Part shown: in pieces, positions 16,774-25,269 of the stretch
Layout: each line of letters opens with the position of its first letter
How positions within the stretch are numbered: the stretch's first letter is position 1
NCBI RefSeq assembly: GCF_039544105.1
Contig: NZ_BAABLA010000025.1
DNA from: Haloechinothrix_A salitolerans
GTDB lineage: Bacteria; Actinomycetota; Actinomycetes; Mycobacteriales; Pseudonocardiaceae
Reading direction: 5' to 3' (one strand)
DNA length: 64,000 nucleotides
Position numbers and translations under genes: made by a program
The notes under the pieces: generated by a model
The model's input: only the letters and a program-made list of their open reading frames with translations
The model's database searches: none
Told to the model about the DNA's origin: nothing

Positions 16774-17223
16774 ATGAACGACGCGCTGCGAGACATCACT
16801 CCCCTAGTCACCGCCATCGACCACGTCGGCATCGCGGTGCCCGACCTGGATGAGGCGATCGCGTTCTACCGCGACAACTTCGGGCTGGGGGCAACACACA
16901 TCGAGACCAACGAGGAACAGGGCGTGCGGGAGGCCATGCTGCACGCCCCCGGCGACGAGGACGGCACCGCCATCCAGCTGCTCGCCCCGCTGACGCCGGA
17001 GTCCACGATCGGCAAGTTCCTCGACCGCAGCGGTCCCGGCCTGCAGCAGCTCGCCTACCGAGTGGCCGACATCGACGCGGCGGCCAAGACACTGCGAGAC
17101 AACGGCCTGCGGCTCCTGTACCCGGAGGCCAAGCAAGGCACAGCGGGCAGCAGGGTCAACTTCGTACACCCCAAGGACGCGGGCGGCGTGCTCGTGGAAC
17201 TGGTCGAGCCCGCCGCCCACTGA
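16774..17223 (+). CDS. mce: Methylmalonyl-CoA epimerase
   Basis: A 149-residue VOC-fold epimerase. Seen: the metal His in AIDHVGIAVPDLDEAI, NEEQGVREAMLHAPG, DGTAIQLLAP, INFVHP-like VNFVHPKDAGGVLVELVEP with the catalytic/metal Glu. The usual third ligand His (HHIAF in many epimerases) is replaced by Gln in GLQQLAYRV. It interconverts (R)- and (S)-methylmalonyl-CoA between the carboxylase or ethylmalonyl-CoA pathway and the B12-dependent mutase. It is transcribed divergently from the thiolase-meaB pair. Confidence 0.88.
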   Translation: MNDALRDITPLVTAIDHVGIAVPDLDEAIAFYRDNFGLGATHIETNEEQGVREAMLHAPGDEDGTAIQLLAPLTPESTIGKFLDRSGPGLQQLAYRVADIDAAAKTLRDNGLRLLYPEAKQGTAGSRVNFVHPKDAGGVLVELVEPAAH

Positions 17224-17247
17224 CCTCGGGCTCTAGCTACGCCGTGC

Positions 17248-17283
17248 GGGCTGACGCGCCGTGCTGACCCGCGCGTTCAGCCC
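17248..17283. terminator. Hairpin between mce and SPW gene
   Basis: GGGCTGACGCG pairs with CGCGTTCAGCCC with a one-base bulge and a ~13-nt loop, placed between convergent genes. There is no clear T run. Confidence 0.45.
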
Positions 17284-17293
17284 GTTGGCGTGT

Positions 17294-17659
17294 TCAGTGC
17301 TGACCCGCGGTGCGGTGGGCGCTGGTGGCGACAGGCAGCGCCGACGCGCCTGCCGCGACGGTCAGCACACCGATCACCCACGACGTCCACGCGGCCCCGG
17401 TCAGGTCGGCGTAACCCATGACCCACGGGGAGATGAACACCAGCACACCGAGCACGAGCTGCGCCCATTCGCCGTAGACCATGCCGGGCATGGCCAGCGA
17501 GACGAGCCCGTCTACCGCGATGAGCACACCGAGGATGACCATCGTCCACGCCGCGGCCGCCGACGTCTCGACCACGATCGGGGACAGCGCGAGCACCACC
17601 CCGAGCACCACCTCGGCCCAGTCGTGCGGCCGTGTCCATGCCTTAACCGACTGCGACAT
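17294..17659 (-). CDS. SPW-repeat small integral membrane protein
   Basis: A 121-residue protein with four hydrophobic segments arranged as two repeats: DWAEVVLGVVLALSPIV and EWAQLVLGVLVFISPWV. The (D/E)WA...LG...SP(W/I)V pattern is the SPW repeat of unknown function. ATG at 17659 is preceded by GGAGGTGAT with good spacing; a TTG two codons earlier is too close to it. It is a monocistronic gene in the inner membrane. No catalytic residues are seen. Confidence 0.8.
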   Translation of the reverse strand: MSQSVKAWTRPHDWAEVVLGVVLALSPIVVETSAAAAWTMVILGVLIAVDGLVSLAMPGMVYGEWAQLVLGVLVFISPWVMGYADLTGAAWTSWVIGVLTVAAGASALPVATSAHRTAGQH

Positions 17660-17907
17660 CGCCAATCACCTCCGAAGTGTCGTGTGTCGCTACACCCATG
17701 ATCCGCCTGTTATGCGTGATTTGCCAGGTCAAAGCGGGCCCTGTTGGATCACAACACGGACAAGGACGGGAGTTGTCGCCGTAACACAACCCGGTGACAC
17801 GGACGGCCCAAACCAGCATTACTGACCAGTAGCTTCCGGCGCCCGTCCATGGTTCAATCCCGGAAGGAACTCAGCAGCCGCCGCCCACGCCAGCCACGGA
17901 GGCCTTC

Positions 17908-19242
17908 ATGGTGCAGCCCATCCTTGACGCCATTCTCGCGAACGAGTTCGACGCCCTCGGCTCTCTCGACGTCCCCGAGCACTACCGGGGCGTCACCGTG
18001 CACGCCGACGAGGTCGACATGTTCGACGGGATGCCAAGCAGCGACAAGGACCCGCGCAAGTCGCTGCACGTCGACGACGTCGCGACCCCCGAACTCGGGC
18101 CGGGCGAGGCCCTGGTCGCCGTCATGGCCAGCGCGATCAACTACAACACAGTGTGGACGTCGATCTTCGAGCCGCTGCCGACGTTCAAGTTCCTCGAGCG
18201 CTACGGCAAGACGTCGCCGCTGGCCAAGCGCCACGACCTGCCCTATCACGTCGTCGGCTCCGACCTGGCGGGCGTTGTGCTGCGCACCGGCCCCGGCGTG
18301 CACAACTGGAAACCGGGCGACGCCGTCGTCGCGCACTGCCTCTCGGTCGAGCTGGAAGGGCCGGACGGGCACAACGACACGATGCTGGACTCCGAGCAGC
18401 GCATCTGGGGCTTCGAGACCAACTTCGGTGGGCTGGCCGAACTCGCGCTGGTCAAGTCGAACCAGCTGATGCCGAAGCCCGCGCACCTGACGTGGGAGGA
18501 AGCGGCGTCACCCGGTCTAGTGAATTCGACGGCGTATCGGCAACTGGTTTCGCGCAACGGCGCTGACATGAAGCAAGGCGACGTCGTGCTGATCTGGGGC
18601 GCCTCTGGCGGGCTCGGTTCCTACGCCACACAGTACGCGCTCAACGGCGGCGCGATCCCGGTGTGCGTGGTCTCCAGCGAGGAGAAGGCCGAGATCTGCC
18701 GGGCGATGGGCGCCGAGCACATCATCGACCGCAACGCAGAGGGCTACCGCTTCTGGAAGTCCGATACCGAACAGGACCCGAAGGAGTGGAACCGCTTCGG
18801 CAAGAAGATCCGCGAACTCACCGGTGGTGAGGACCCGGACATCGTGTTCGAACACCCCGGCAAGGAGACGTTCGGCGCGTCCGTCTACGCCGCGCGCAAG
18901 GGCGGCACGATCGTCACGTGCGCATCGACGTCCGGCTACATGCACACCTACGACAACCGCTACCTGTGGATGAACCTCAAGCGCATCATCGGTTCGCACT
19001 TCGCGAACTATCGCGAGTCGTGGGAGGCGAACCGACTGATCGACAAGGGTCTGATCCACCCGACGCTGTCGAAGACGTACTCGCTTGAGGAGACCGGGCA
19101 AGCCGCGCTGGACGTGCATCGCAACGCACACCAGGGCAAGGTCGGCGTGCTGTGCCTCGCACCAGAGGAAGGACTCGGGGTTGCCGACCCAGAGAAGCGG
19201 GAACGCCACGTGGCGGAGATCAACCGGTTCCGAGGCGTGTAA
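17908..19242 (+). CDS. ccr: Crotonyl-CoA carboxylase/reductase
   Basis: A 444-residue MDR enzyme that reductively carboxylates crotonyl-CoA to ethylmalonyl-CoA with NADPH and CO2. Seen: SAINYNTVWTS with the CO2-site Asn, FETNFGG with the adjacent Phe-Glu pair, the Rossmann motif IWGASGGLGSYATQYAL, and YDNRYLWMNLKRIIGSHFANY-like C-terminal region with the conserved His near STSGYMHTYDNRY. These fit the four-residue CO2 pocket known for Ccr, so true carboxylase activity is likely. The ATG follows CACGGAGG. Together with thiolase, epimerase and meaB it indicates the ethylmalonyl-CoA pathway or extender-unit supply. Confidence 0.95.
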   Translation: MVQPILDAILANEFDALGSLDVPEHYRGVTVHADEVDMFDGMPSSDKDPRKSLHVDDVATPELGPGEALVAVMASAINYNTVWTSIFEPLPTFKFLERYGKTSPLAKRHDLPYHVVGSDLAGVVLRTGPGVHNWKPGDAVVAHCLSVELEGPDGHNDTMLDSEQRIWGFETNFGGLAELALVKSNQLMPKPAHLTWEEAASPGLVNSTAYRQLVSRNGADMKQGDVVLIWGASGGLGSYATQYALNGGAIPVCVVSSEEKAEICRAMGAEHIIDRNAEGYRFWKSDTEQDPKEWNRFGKKIRELTGGEDPDIVFEHPGKETFGASVYAARKGGTIVTCASTSGYMHTYDNRYLWMNLKRIIGSHFANYRESWEANRLIDKGLIHPTLSKTYSLEETGQAALDVHRNAHQGKVGVLCLAPEEGLGVADPEKRERHVAEINRFRGV

Positions 19243-19299
19243 ACGCCCTGACGGGCATGAATCCGCCACCGCCGGGTGATATAGCAGAACGTAACGAGG

Positions 19300-19305
19300 T
19301 AGCGT
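19300..19305 (+). promoter_or_regulatory. -10 hexamer of a probable leaderless promoter
   Basis: TAGCGT ends 6 nt before the ATG at 19312; the nearest purine-rich stretch (GAGGT) overlaps the hexamer and is too far to act as a ribosome binding site. Confidence 0.45.
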
Positions 19306-19311
19306 GTCGCC

Positions 19312-20661
19312 ATGAGTCTCGGCGAGGAACAGGACCTGGTACCACTCGGTGCGGGCTTTGATGTGGTCCGGCGGGGCTATAGCCCCAGTCAGGTGAACGA
19401 GCACCTTGAGGAGCTCGACGCCAACCTGAAGATGATCACGTCCGACCGGGACGCGGCCATCTCGCAGGCGGGTGACCTCGCCCGGCAGCTGGAGATGGCC
19501 CGCACCGAGATCAACGACCTCAAGAGCGAGGTCGAGACGCTGTCGCTGCCACCGACCGAGATCGAAGGTCTCTCGGCGCGGCTGCGCAGGATGGTGCGGC
19601 GGGCGCAGGATGAGGCGTCCGACACCAGGGCGAGGGCGGAGGCCGAGGCCAGCCACATCAGGGCGAAGGCCGAGTCCGACGCCACCGCCATGCGGACTCG
19701 TTACGACCAGCTGCTCGCCGACCTCGACGCGCGGCGGCAGGACATGGAGAACGAGCACCGCGAGGTGATGGACAAGGCGCGCGCCGAGGCGCAGGAAATC
19801 CTGAACCAGGCGCAGGAGGAGCGGCTGCAACTCGACCTCGAGGCGGAGGAACGCCGCACCAAGGTCGAGGAGGACTTCGAGATCGCGATGGCGACTCGGC
19901 GTTCCGAGGCCATGCGCCAGCTCGCCGAGCAGGAGGCCGCCAGCAAGGCGGAGGCCGAGCGCCGGTTGCGTGAAGCCACTGAGGAGGCCAAGCGCATCCG
20001 CGACCAGATCGCGCAGGAGCAGGCCGAGCACAAGGCGGACGTCGAGAAGCGGCACAAGGAGTCCGTCGAGGACGCCAACCGCCGCAAGCAGGAGTCCATC
20101 GCCGAGGCCAAGGCTCGGATCGCCGAAGCGACCGAAGAGGCCAACCGCAGGCTTACCGAAGCGACGGAGACGGCCAACCGCAGGATCAACTACGCGGCCA
20201 ACCGCGTGGAAGAGATGCGGGCATTGCGCGACGACATCGCGGGCCAGATCAAGGCGATCCGTTCGGTCATCTCGGATGCCGACGGGCTGCTGAACAAGGC
20301 GGTGACCACCGCGGGCAAGCACGATGAGGTCGCGGGCGACGACACGGAAGGCGCTGGCACGGACGGCGGTAGCGCGCGGACGGGCGACACCCAGGACGGC
20401 GACGGGACGCCCGCCGCCGGTTCGGACGCCGCTGGGCCCGAGGCCACCACCGGGTCGGACCGCTCCGACGAGCCGGGAGCCAACGCGGAGGCGCAGGCCG
20501 CCGCCGACGCGGAGCGCACCGGCAACGCCGAAGCGGAACGCGTCGCGAACGGGCAACAGGCCAACGGCGTCGCGGCCGCCGTCACCGGCGAGCGGCAATC
20601 CCCGCAGGAGCGGTCGGCGTCCGTCAACGGCAGTTCCGAACAGCCAGGCGTCGCGCGCTGA
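19312..20661 (+). CDS. DivIVA-domain long coiled-coil protein
   Basis: A 449-residue protein. The first ~35 residues (FDVVRRGYSPSQVNEHLEEL) match the DivIVA/Wag31 N-terminal membrane-binding motif. Residues ~40-320 form a near-continuous coiled coil very rich in Ala, Glu and Arg, with repeats such as EEANRRLTEATETANRR. The last ~120 residues are disordered, acidic and Gly/Ala/Asp-rich. It resembles the Scy/FilP/DivIVA-like cytoskeletal scaffolds of actinobacteria rather than Wag31 itself, which is shorter and lies near ftsZ. A role at the cell pole or in cell shape is inferred. Transcription is probably leaderless. Confidence 0.8.
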   Translation: MSLGEEQDLVPLGAGFDVVRRGYSPSQVNEHLEELDANLKMITSDRDAAISQAGDLARQLEMARTEINDLKSEVETLSLPPTEIEGLSARLRRMVRRAQDEASDTRARAEAEASHIRAKAESDATAMRTRYDQLLADLDARRQDMENEHREVMDKARAEAQEILNQAQEERLQLDLEAEERRTKVEEDFEIAMATRRSEAMRQLAEQEAASKAEAERRLREATEEAKRIRDQIAQEQAEHKADVEKRHKESVEDANRRKQESIAEAKARIAEATEEANRRLTEATETANRRINYAANRVEEMRALRDDIAGQIKAIRSVISDADGLLNKAVTTAGKHDEVAGDDTEGAGTDGGSARTGDTQDGDGTPAAGSDAAGPEATTGSDRSDEPGANAEAQAAADAERTGNAEAERVANGQQANGVAAAVTGERQSPQERSASVNGSSEQPGVAR

Positions 20662-20864
20662 ACACACCCCGCACCAGCGGATTTGTCCAGTGGTGACAAC
20701 GCTCGCCCCATGATCGCAACCTGACACGCGCGGAGTCGTTGTCCGAACAGCACAAGGCGGCCCATACCGCTAGTCTCTGCTGACGAGCAGGACCCGCCGA
20801 AGGCCACCGGCGCGGGTACCCCGATCCGCGTAATGCGGCACGCCCAGGACACAGGAGGAGCTTC

Positions 20865-21314
20865 ATGGTCGCCTACAAGACCATTGTTGTCGGTACGGAT
20901 GGTTCACGGTCTTCCTACGCGGCGGTTGACCGTGCGGCCGCCGTCGCGGCGTCGTGCGATGCGACGCTGGTTATCGCGTGCGCCTACTTCCCTACGCGCC
21001 AGGAAGACGTCGACAAGGCACAGGACGTGCTCGGCGACGAGGCGTACCAGGTCGTCGGCTCCGCGCCCGCGGAGGACACGCTGAACACCGCGCGAGACAG
21101 GGCCGTGGTGCAGGGCGCGAAGCAGGTGCAGACGGTGCCGGTGCAAGGTGAACCGGTGGCCACACTGCTGAAGGTGCTCAAGGAGCACTCCGCTGACCTG
21201 CTCGTCGTCGGTAACCGTGGCCTGAACACGCTCGCGGGCCGCATCCTCGGTTCCGTGCCGTCCGAGGTGGCGCGCAAGTCGAACACCGACGTCCTGATCG
21301 TTCACACGACCTGA
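20865..21314 (+). CDS. Universal stress protein (UspA family, ATP-binding type)
   Basis: A 149-residue single Usp domain. Seen: TIVVGTDGSRSSYAAVDRA at the start and the nucleotide motif GxxGx9GS as GNRGLNTLAGRILGS, so it should bind ATP or a related nucleotide. The ATG follows CAGGAGGAG. The adenylate cyclase gene starts only 6 nt after its stop, so the two are cotranscribed. Mycobacterial Usp proteins of this type (Rv1636) are known to bind cAMP, which makes the pairing meaningful. Confidence 0.9.
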   Translation: MVAYKTIVVGTDGSRSSYAAVDRAAAVAASCDATLVIACAYFPTRQEDVDKAQDVLGDEAYQVVGSAPAEDTLNTARDRAVVQGAKQVQTVPVQGEPVATLLKVLKEHSADLLVVGNRGLNTLAGRILGSVPSEVARKSNTDVLIVHTT

Positions 21315-21320
21315 GGTTCG

Positions 21321-22322
21321 ATGACGAACACCCCCGACGAGAACGGCGCCTCCGCCGACGCTGAGCGCGACGATCTCCAGGAACGGGTGGAGGCCGTCCT
21401 GCTCGGCGGCGAGCGCAAGTACACGCGGCTTGAAGTCGCCGAGCGGGCGGGGGTCCGGCCGGAGCGCACCGCGATGCTGTGGCGTGCGCTCGGTTTCGCG
21501 GGCGCCGCCGACGACGAGGTGGTGTTCACCGACGCCGACGTCGAAGCGGCGCGGATCGCCAACGGGTTCCTCGAATCAGGGTTGATCGACGAGAAGACCG
21601 ACACCGCGATGACCCGCGCGCTCGGGCATCACCTCTCCCGGCTCGCGGAGTGGCAGGTGCAGTTGGTGACGTCCTGGCTGGAGCAGCGGCCGGACGTCGC
21701 CGAGTCGGAGGAGCAGTTCGCTCAGCTGGTCGAGGCGGCGGTGCCCGCGATCGAGCGGCTGCAGAACTACGTCTGGCGCAGACATCTCGCCGCGTTCGCC
21801 GGTCGCGCGCTGGCGACTGACGCGCAGCTGGAGACCCGCAGTCAGGCCGTCGGGTTCGTCGACATGGTCGGCTACACCAGGATGACCCGCAGGGTCGACC
21901 GCGACCAGCTCAGTACGCTGCTTGAGCGCTTCGAGGGGCTGGCGACCGGCGTGGTCGCCGAACACCACGGCGACATCGTGAAGATGATCGGGGACGAGGT
22001 GCTGTTCGTCTGCGACAGCCCGGTCGAGGCCGCCGAGATCGCGTTGACGTTGACGGAGCAGGCCGAGGCGGATGAGGACATCCCCGAAGTGCGCGCGGGG
22101 CTGGCGTACGGGCGCATCCTCAGCCGGTTCGGTGACGTCTACGGCTCGGTGGTGAACGTGGCCGCCAGGCTCACCTCGGCCGCGCGGCCCGGCACGGTGC
22201 TGGTCGACAAGGAACTCGCCGACGCCCTCTCCGGCCGCGAGGAGTTCGCGCTCCGCAGCAAGCGCCCGATCTCGGTACGCGGCTACAAGCGCCTGAAGCC
22301 GATGGTGCTGCGCCGGGCCTGA
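21321..22322 (+). CDS. Class III adenylate cyclase with N-terminal regulatory domain
   Basis: A 333-residue soluble cyclase. Residues ~20-165 form an all-helical region resembling the autoinhibitory domain of Rv1264-type cyclases. The catalytic domain has metal Asp181 (GFVDMVGYTRM), substrate-specifying Lys221 and metal Asp225 (KMIGDEVLFV), and transition-state Asn279 and Arg283 (NVAARLTS). All residues for ATP cyclisation are present. In Rv1264 the N-terminal domain senses pH; that is only an analogy here. It is the second gene of a two-gene operon with the Usp. Confidence 0.9.
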   Translation: MTNTPDENGASADAERDDLQERVEAVLLGGERKYTRLEVAERAGVRPERTAMLWRALGFAGAADDEVVFTDADVEAARIANGFLESGLIDEKTDTAMTRALGHHLSRLAEWQVQLVTSWLEQRPDVAESEEQFAQLVEAAVPAIERLQNYVWRRHLAAFAGRALATDAQLETRSQAVGFVDMVGYTRMTRRVDRDQLSTLLERFEGLATGVVAEHHGDIVKMIGDEVLFVCDSPVEAAEIALTLTEQAEADEDIPEVRAGLAYGRILSRFGDVYGSVVNVAARLTSAARPGTVLVDKELADALSGREEFALRSKRPISVRGYKRLKPMVLRRA

Positions 22323-22646
22323 CGCCGTCGTGCGTCGTGTCTGCCCTTCCGGACGCTGTGTCCGACACTCTCGACGCTGTGTCCGACACTCTCGACGCTG
22401 TATTTGGCGTTCCCGACACTGGGCATTCTTGACGGTCGCATCACGCGCCCATACGCTATTAAATAGTCAAACTTTATGTTTCTCTCACTGAAATCTGCAC
22501 GTGTCCCGCGCGCAGGCATCGAGACAGCCGCGCACGGCGTCGCATCGTAACCGCGCGAGGTCCTGCTGAGGTCTCAACGACTACCGGTCGGCATCCGGCG
22601 GGCACCGTGCTAACGACGTCACACGCCCGATCGTGAGGAGTGCACC
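22323..22646. other. 324-bp intergenic region with repeat cluster and AT-rich stretch
   Basis: No gene was found. It begins with 21-bp repeats (22352-22432), then a strikingly AT-rich stretch at about 22451-22500 that includes the palindrome CTATTAAATAG at 22456-22466. The last 100 bp return to high GC and end in a GAGGAG ribosome binding site for the thiolase-like gene. The AT-rich part is a likely promoter or protein-binding region. Confidence 0.6.
22352..22432. repeat. Cluster of 21-bp intergenic repeats (copy 2)
   Basis: Units start at 22352, 22373, 22394 and 22415. The first two are identical and contain GACGCTGTGTCCGACACTCT; the third and fourth are degenerate (TATTTGGC, GGGCATTC). The units are contiguous, lack spacers and belong to the family seen at 11694 and 28618. 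They lie just after the cyclase stop codon. Confidence 0.8.
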
Positions 22647-23903
22647 GTGGCAGCCAGCATCAGGGACACCTACATTCTCGGCATCGGCGTGACACCCGTG
22701 GGGAGGTATCCGGACCGGTCGTTCACCGATCTGGTCGCCGACGCCTACGGCTCCGCCGTCAAGGACGCGCAACTGGCCGACCCGGATCGCATCGAGGGCA
22801 CCTGGTTCTCGAACATGCTCGCTGACTTCTGGGGATTGCGCGCGATGCGCGGCCTGGCGACCCTCGCCCCACTCGTCGAGGACGGGTTGTTTCCGAACGG
22901 TCAGCGGATCACCAACGTCGAAGCCGGGTGCGCGAGCGCGTCCGCCGCGTTCAACGGGGCGTGGTCGGCGATCCAGTCCGGCGCGGATCTCACGCTCGCC
23001 ATCGGCGTCGAGAAGATGAACCCCAACGATGGCCGTGGGGCGGAGCTGCTGGAATGGATGAACGGCGGGCTGCCGGAGTCCTATTGGGAACCATTCCGTC
23101 GTCTCGCCGACCAGCTCGGCGTCGGTTTCGGGTTCGGCTCCGACCGTTCCATGGCGATGGACGTCTACGCGCTGCTGGCGCTGTCACACATGCGCGACTA
23201 CGGCACCACGATCGAGCAGATCGCGGCGTCGGCGGCGAAGAACCACACCAACGCCGTGCACAACCCCCGCGCCCAGTACCGCTTCCCGATGAGCACCGAC
23301 GACGTCCTCGCCGACCGAGTGATCGCCGACCCACTCACCCGCGCGATGGCCGCACCACGCGGCGACGGCGCCGGCGCGATTCTGGTGTGCTCGGAGGACT
23401 TCCTCACCGAACAGCCCACCTCGGTGCGGGACCGGGCGCTCAAAGTGCGCGGGCATTCACTCGCCGGGGGCCGGATCAACGCGAGCTGGGAAGACCAGCG
23501 CTCACCCGTCGTGTCGGCGGCACAGACCTATCAGATGGCGGGCCTCACACCCCGCGATCTCGACCTCGTCGAACTGCACGACGCGACGTCGTTCGCCGAG
23601 ATACATCTGATCGAGGACCTTGGCCTGTGCGAGCGCGGCCATGGCGGCCCCTTCACCGCATCGGGTGCGACACAGCTCGACGGTGAGATTCCCGTCAACC
23701 CGTCCGGCGGGCTCGTCTCTCGCGGCCACCCGATCGGCGCCACCGGCATCATGATGCTCTACGAACTCGCCGTGCAGCTCCGCGGCGAAGCAGGCGAAAC
23801 TCAGGTCCCCAACGCCCGCATCGCCATGGCCGAGAACGGCGGCGGCATCGTCGGACTCGACATCGCCGTCACCGCCACCACCATCCTGGAGCGCGTGGCG
23901 TAA
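22647..23903 (+). CDS. Thiolase-family (SCP-x-like) acyl-CoA acetyltransferase homologue
   Basis: A 418-residue thiolase-fold protein. The nucleophile Cys95 is present in VEAGCASASAAFNG, and the His is in SRGHPIGATGIMM, but the second catalytic Cys of degradative thiolases is replaced in AENGGGIVG, as in the SCP-x/lipid-transfer-like thiolase group. These enzymes act on bulky acyl-CoAs such as sterol side chains, or have no proven activity. A DUF35/OB-fold partner that often accompanies them is not adjacent. The start is GTG with GTGAGGAG upstream. The substrate is unknown. Confidence 0.8.
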   Translation: MAASIRDTYILGIGVTPVGRYPDRSFTDLVADAYGSAVKDAQLADPDRIEGTWFSNMLADFWGLRAMRGLATLAPLVEDGLFPNGQRITNVEAGCASASAAFNGAWSAIQSGADLTLAIGVEKMNPNDGRGAELLEWMNGGLPESYWEPFRRLADQLGVGFGFGSDRSMAMDVYALLALSHMRDYGTTIEQIAASAAKNHTNAVHNPRAQYRFPMSTDDVLADRVIADPLTRAMAAPRGDGAGAILVCSEDFLTEQPTSVRDRALKVRGHSLAGGRINASWEDQRSPVVSAAQTYQMAGLTPRDLDLVELHDATSFAEIHLIEDLGLCERGHGGPFTASGATQLDGEIPVNPSGGLVSRGHPIGATGIMMLYELAVQLRGEAGETQVPNARIAMAENGGGIVGLDIAVTATTILERVA

Positions 23904-23972
23904 CCGGTATCGCTTGCCACACCACCGCACCGCTGACGATGACCGGACATCCCATGGGTCACCCCCCGGGGG

Positions 23973-24009
23973 CGTTATGTTGGACAAAATAACGTCAACA
24001 ATCTAGCCT
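23973..24009. promoter_or_regulatory. Palindrome and leaderless promoter of the fic gene
   Basis: CGTTAT at 23973 is mirrored by ATAACG at 23989, flanked by TGTTG and CAACA. TAGCCT at 24004-24009 fits a -10 element and ends 6 nt before the GTG at 24016. The palindrome sits in the -35/spacer zone, a natural operator position. Confidence 0.45.
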
Positions 24010-24015
24010 TGCCCC

Positions 24016-25203
24016 GTGACACACCGCCGCTACCAGGAAACTCACCCATGGATCACGTTCAAGTATGATCCCCAGTTCAGTCCGACCAGCGCTCTTCTAG
24101 GCGAGGCGTTCTCTAAGTGCCAACACTTGTCCGGGACGCCGTTGCAGCCGAGCTTGGCTCGGGAGTTGGCTAGCGTGTATCTCGTGAAGGGCGCGGTCGC
24201 AACAGCCGCAATCGAGGGAAACACCCTAACTGAGAACGAGGTACATGCTATTCGCGAAGAGGGAAAGCAGCTGCCGCCTTCGCAACAGTATCTTCAACAG
24301 GAAATCGACAACGTGATCGCAGCACTGGAGGAAGTCGATAAATCGGCACGATCAGGTGAACCGCTAAAGATCACGACGGAATGGATCAAGCAGAAAAATG
24401 CACAGATTCTGCACGGTTTGGACGTCGATGACCATGTAACACCCGGAGAATTCACCACGACGTCACTCACAGTAGGAAGCGTCTATCGCGGCGCGCCACC
24501 GGAAGACGTGCCATTCCTAATGGATAGGCTATGCGATTGGCTTAACCAATTTATCAATCCGCTAGATAGCCCGGATACGACCCCTGATCATCGATTTTTC
24601 TGCTCATTTTTCGCAGCTGTAATAGGGCATCTATATATCGCTTGGATACATCCATTCGGAGATGGCAATGGGCGAACCGCACGAATCTTGGAATGCGCAC
24701 TCCTTGCCCACTCCGGCGTCGTACCCTGGGTTGCCAGCAACCTCCTTTCAGATCACTATAACCGCACACGCAGCCGCTACTACCAGAAGCTAGACGCCGC
24801 GTCGAAGCGCGGTGACGTTTCGGGGTTCGTAACGTACTCCGCGCAAGGGTTCGTCGACATGCTCCGGGAAGCAATTTCCGACGTGCAAGGTATGCAACGG
24901 CGCACCGCCTGGGTCAATTTTATTCACGAAAGGTTTCAGGACGAATCACCGGGAAACACACAACAACGCCGCAGACTCCTTACGCTCACCCTTAAGCCTG
25001 GAGACCCTACGCCGCGACGCAAAATTCGACACCTCAGTCCGCAACTCGCCGAACTGTACGCAGGAAAAGAGGACAAGACAGTCACCCGGGACCTCAACCG
25101 ACTGCAGGAGCTTGGTCTGATACGACGCGAAGCATCAGGTTATGTGCCGAACATCGAGATTATGGACGCATTTATACCGGGGAATTCTCAAAAGTCAATC
25201 TGA
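24016..25203 (+). CDS. Fic-family AMP-transferase-type protein
   Basis: A 395-residue protein. The Fic core motif HPFGDGNGR at residues 212-220 is complete, with the catalytic His212 and the Mg/phosphate residues. Upstream, TAAIEG at 63-68 matches the inhibitory alpha-helix motif (S/T)xxxE(G/N), here N-terminal (class II Fic), so the enzyme should be self-inhibited through Glu67. The C-terminal ~80 residues (KTVTRDLNRLQELGLIRREA) form a winged-helix DNA-binding-like domain. Fic enzymes usually AMPylate target proteins. Base composition is visibly lower in GC than its neighbours and codon use is mixed, so recent acquisition is likely. Confidence 0.92.
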   Translation: MTHRRYQETHPWITFKYDPQFSPTSALLGEAFSKCQHLSGTPLQPSLARELASVYLVKGAVATAAIEGNTLTENEVHAIREEGKQLPPSQQYLQQEIDNVIAALEEVDKSARSGEPLKITTEWIKQKNAQILHGLDVDDHVTPGEFTTTSLTVGSVYRGAPPEDVPFLMDRLCDWLNQFINPLDSPDTTPDHRFFCSFFAAVIGHLYIAWIHPFGDGNGRTARILECALLAHSGVVPWVASNLLSDHYNRTRSRYYQKLDAASKRGDVSGFVTYSAQGFVDMLREAISDVQGMQRRTAWVNFIHERFQDESPGNTQQRRRLLTLTLKPGDPTPRRKIRHLSPQLAELYAGKEDKTVTRDLNRLQELGLIRREASGYVPNIEIMDAFIPGNSQKSI

Positions 25204-25269
25204 GTCGTACTCAACTACGGCGGACAAGCACAGGCCGCTACAGTTAGATCGGAGACTCGAGCCGCTCGC

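Noticed and set aside
17666..17907. Possible regulatory RNA upstream of ccr
   Set aside because: No recognised riboswitch core or strong stem; only the ribosome binding site of ccr is clear.
18517..20727. A 736-codon open frame on the minus strand
   Set aside because: Antisense to ccr and the DivIVA-like gene; low-complexity product.
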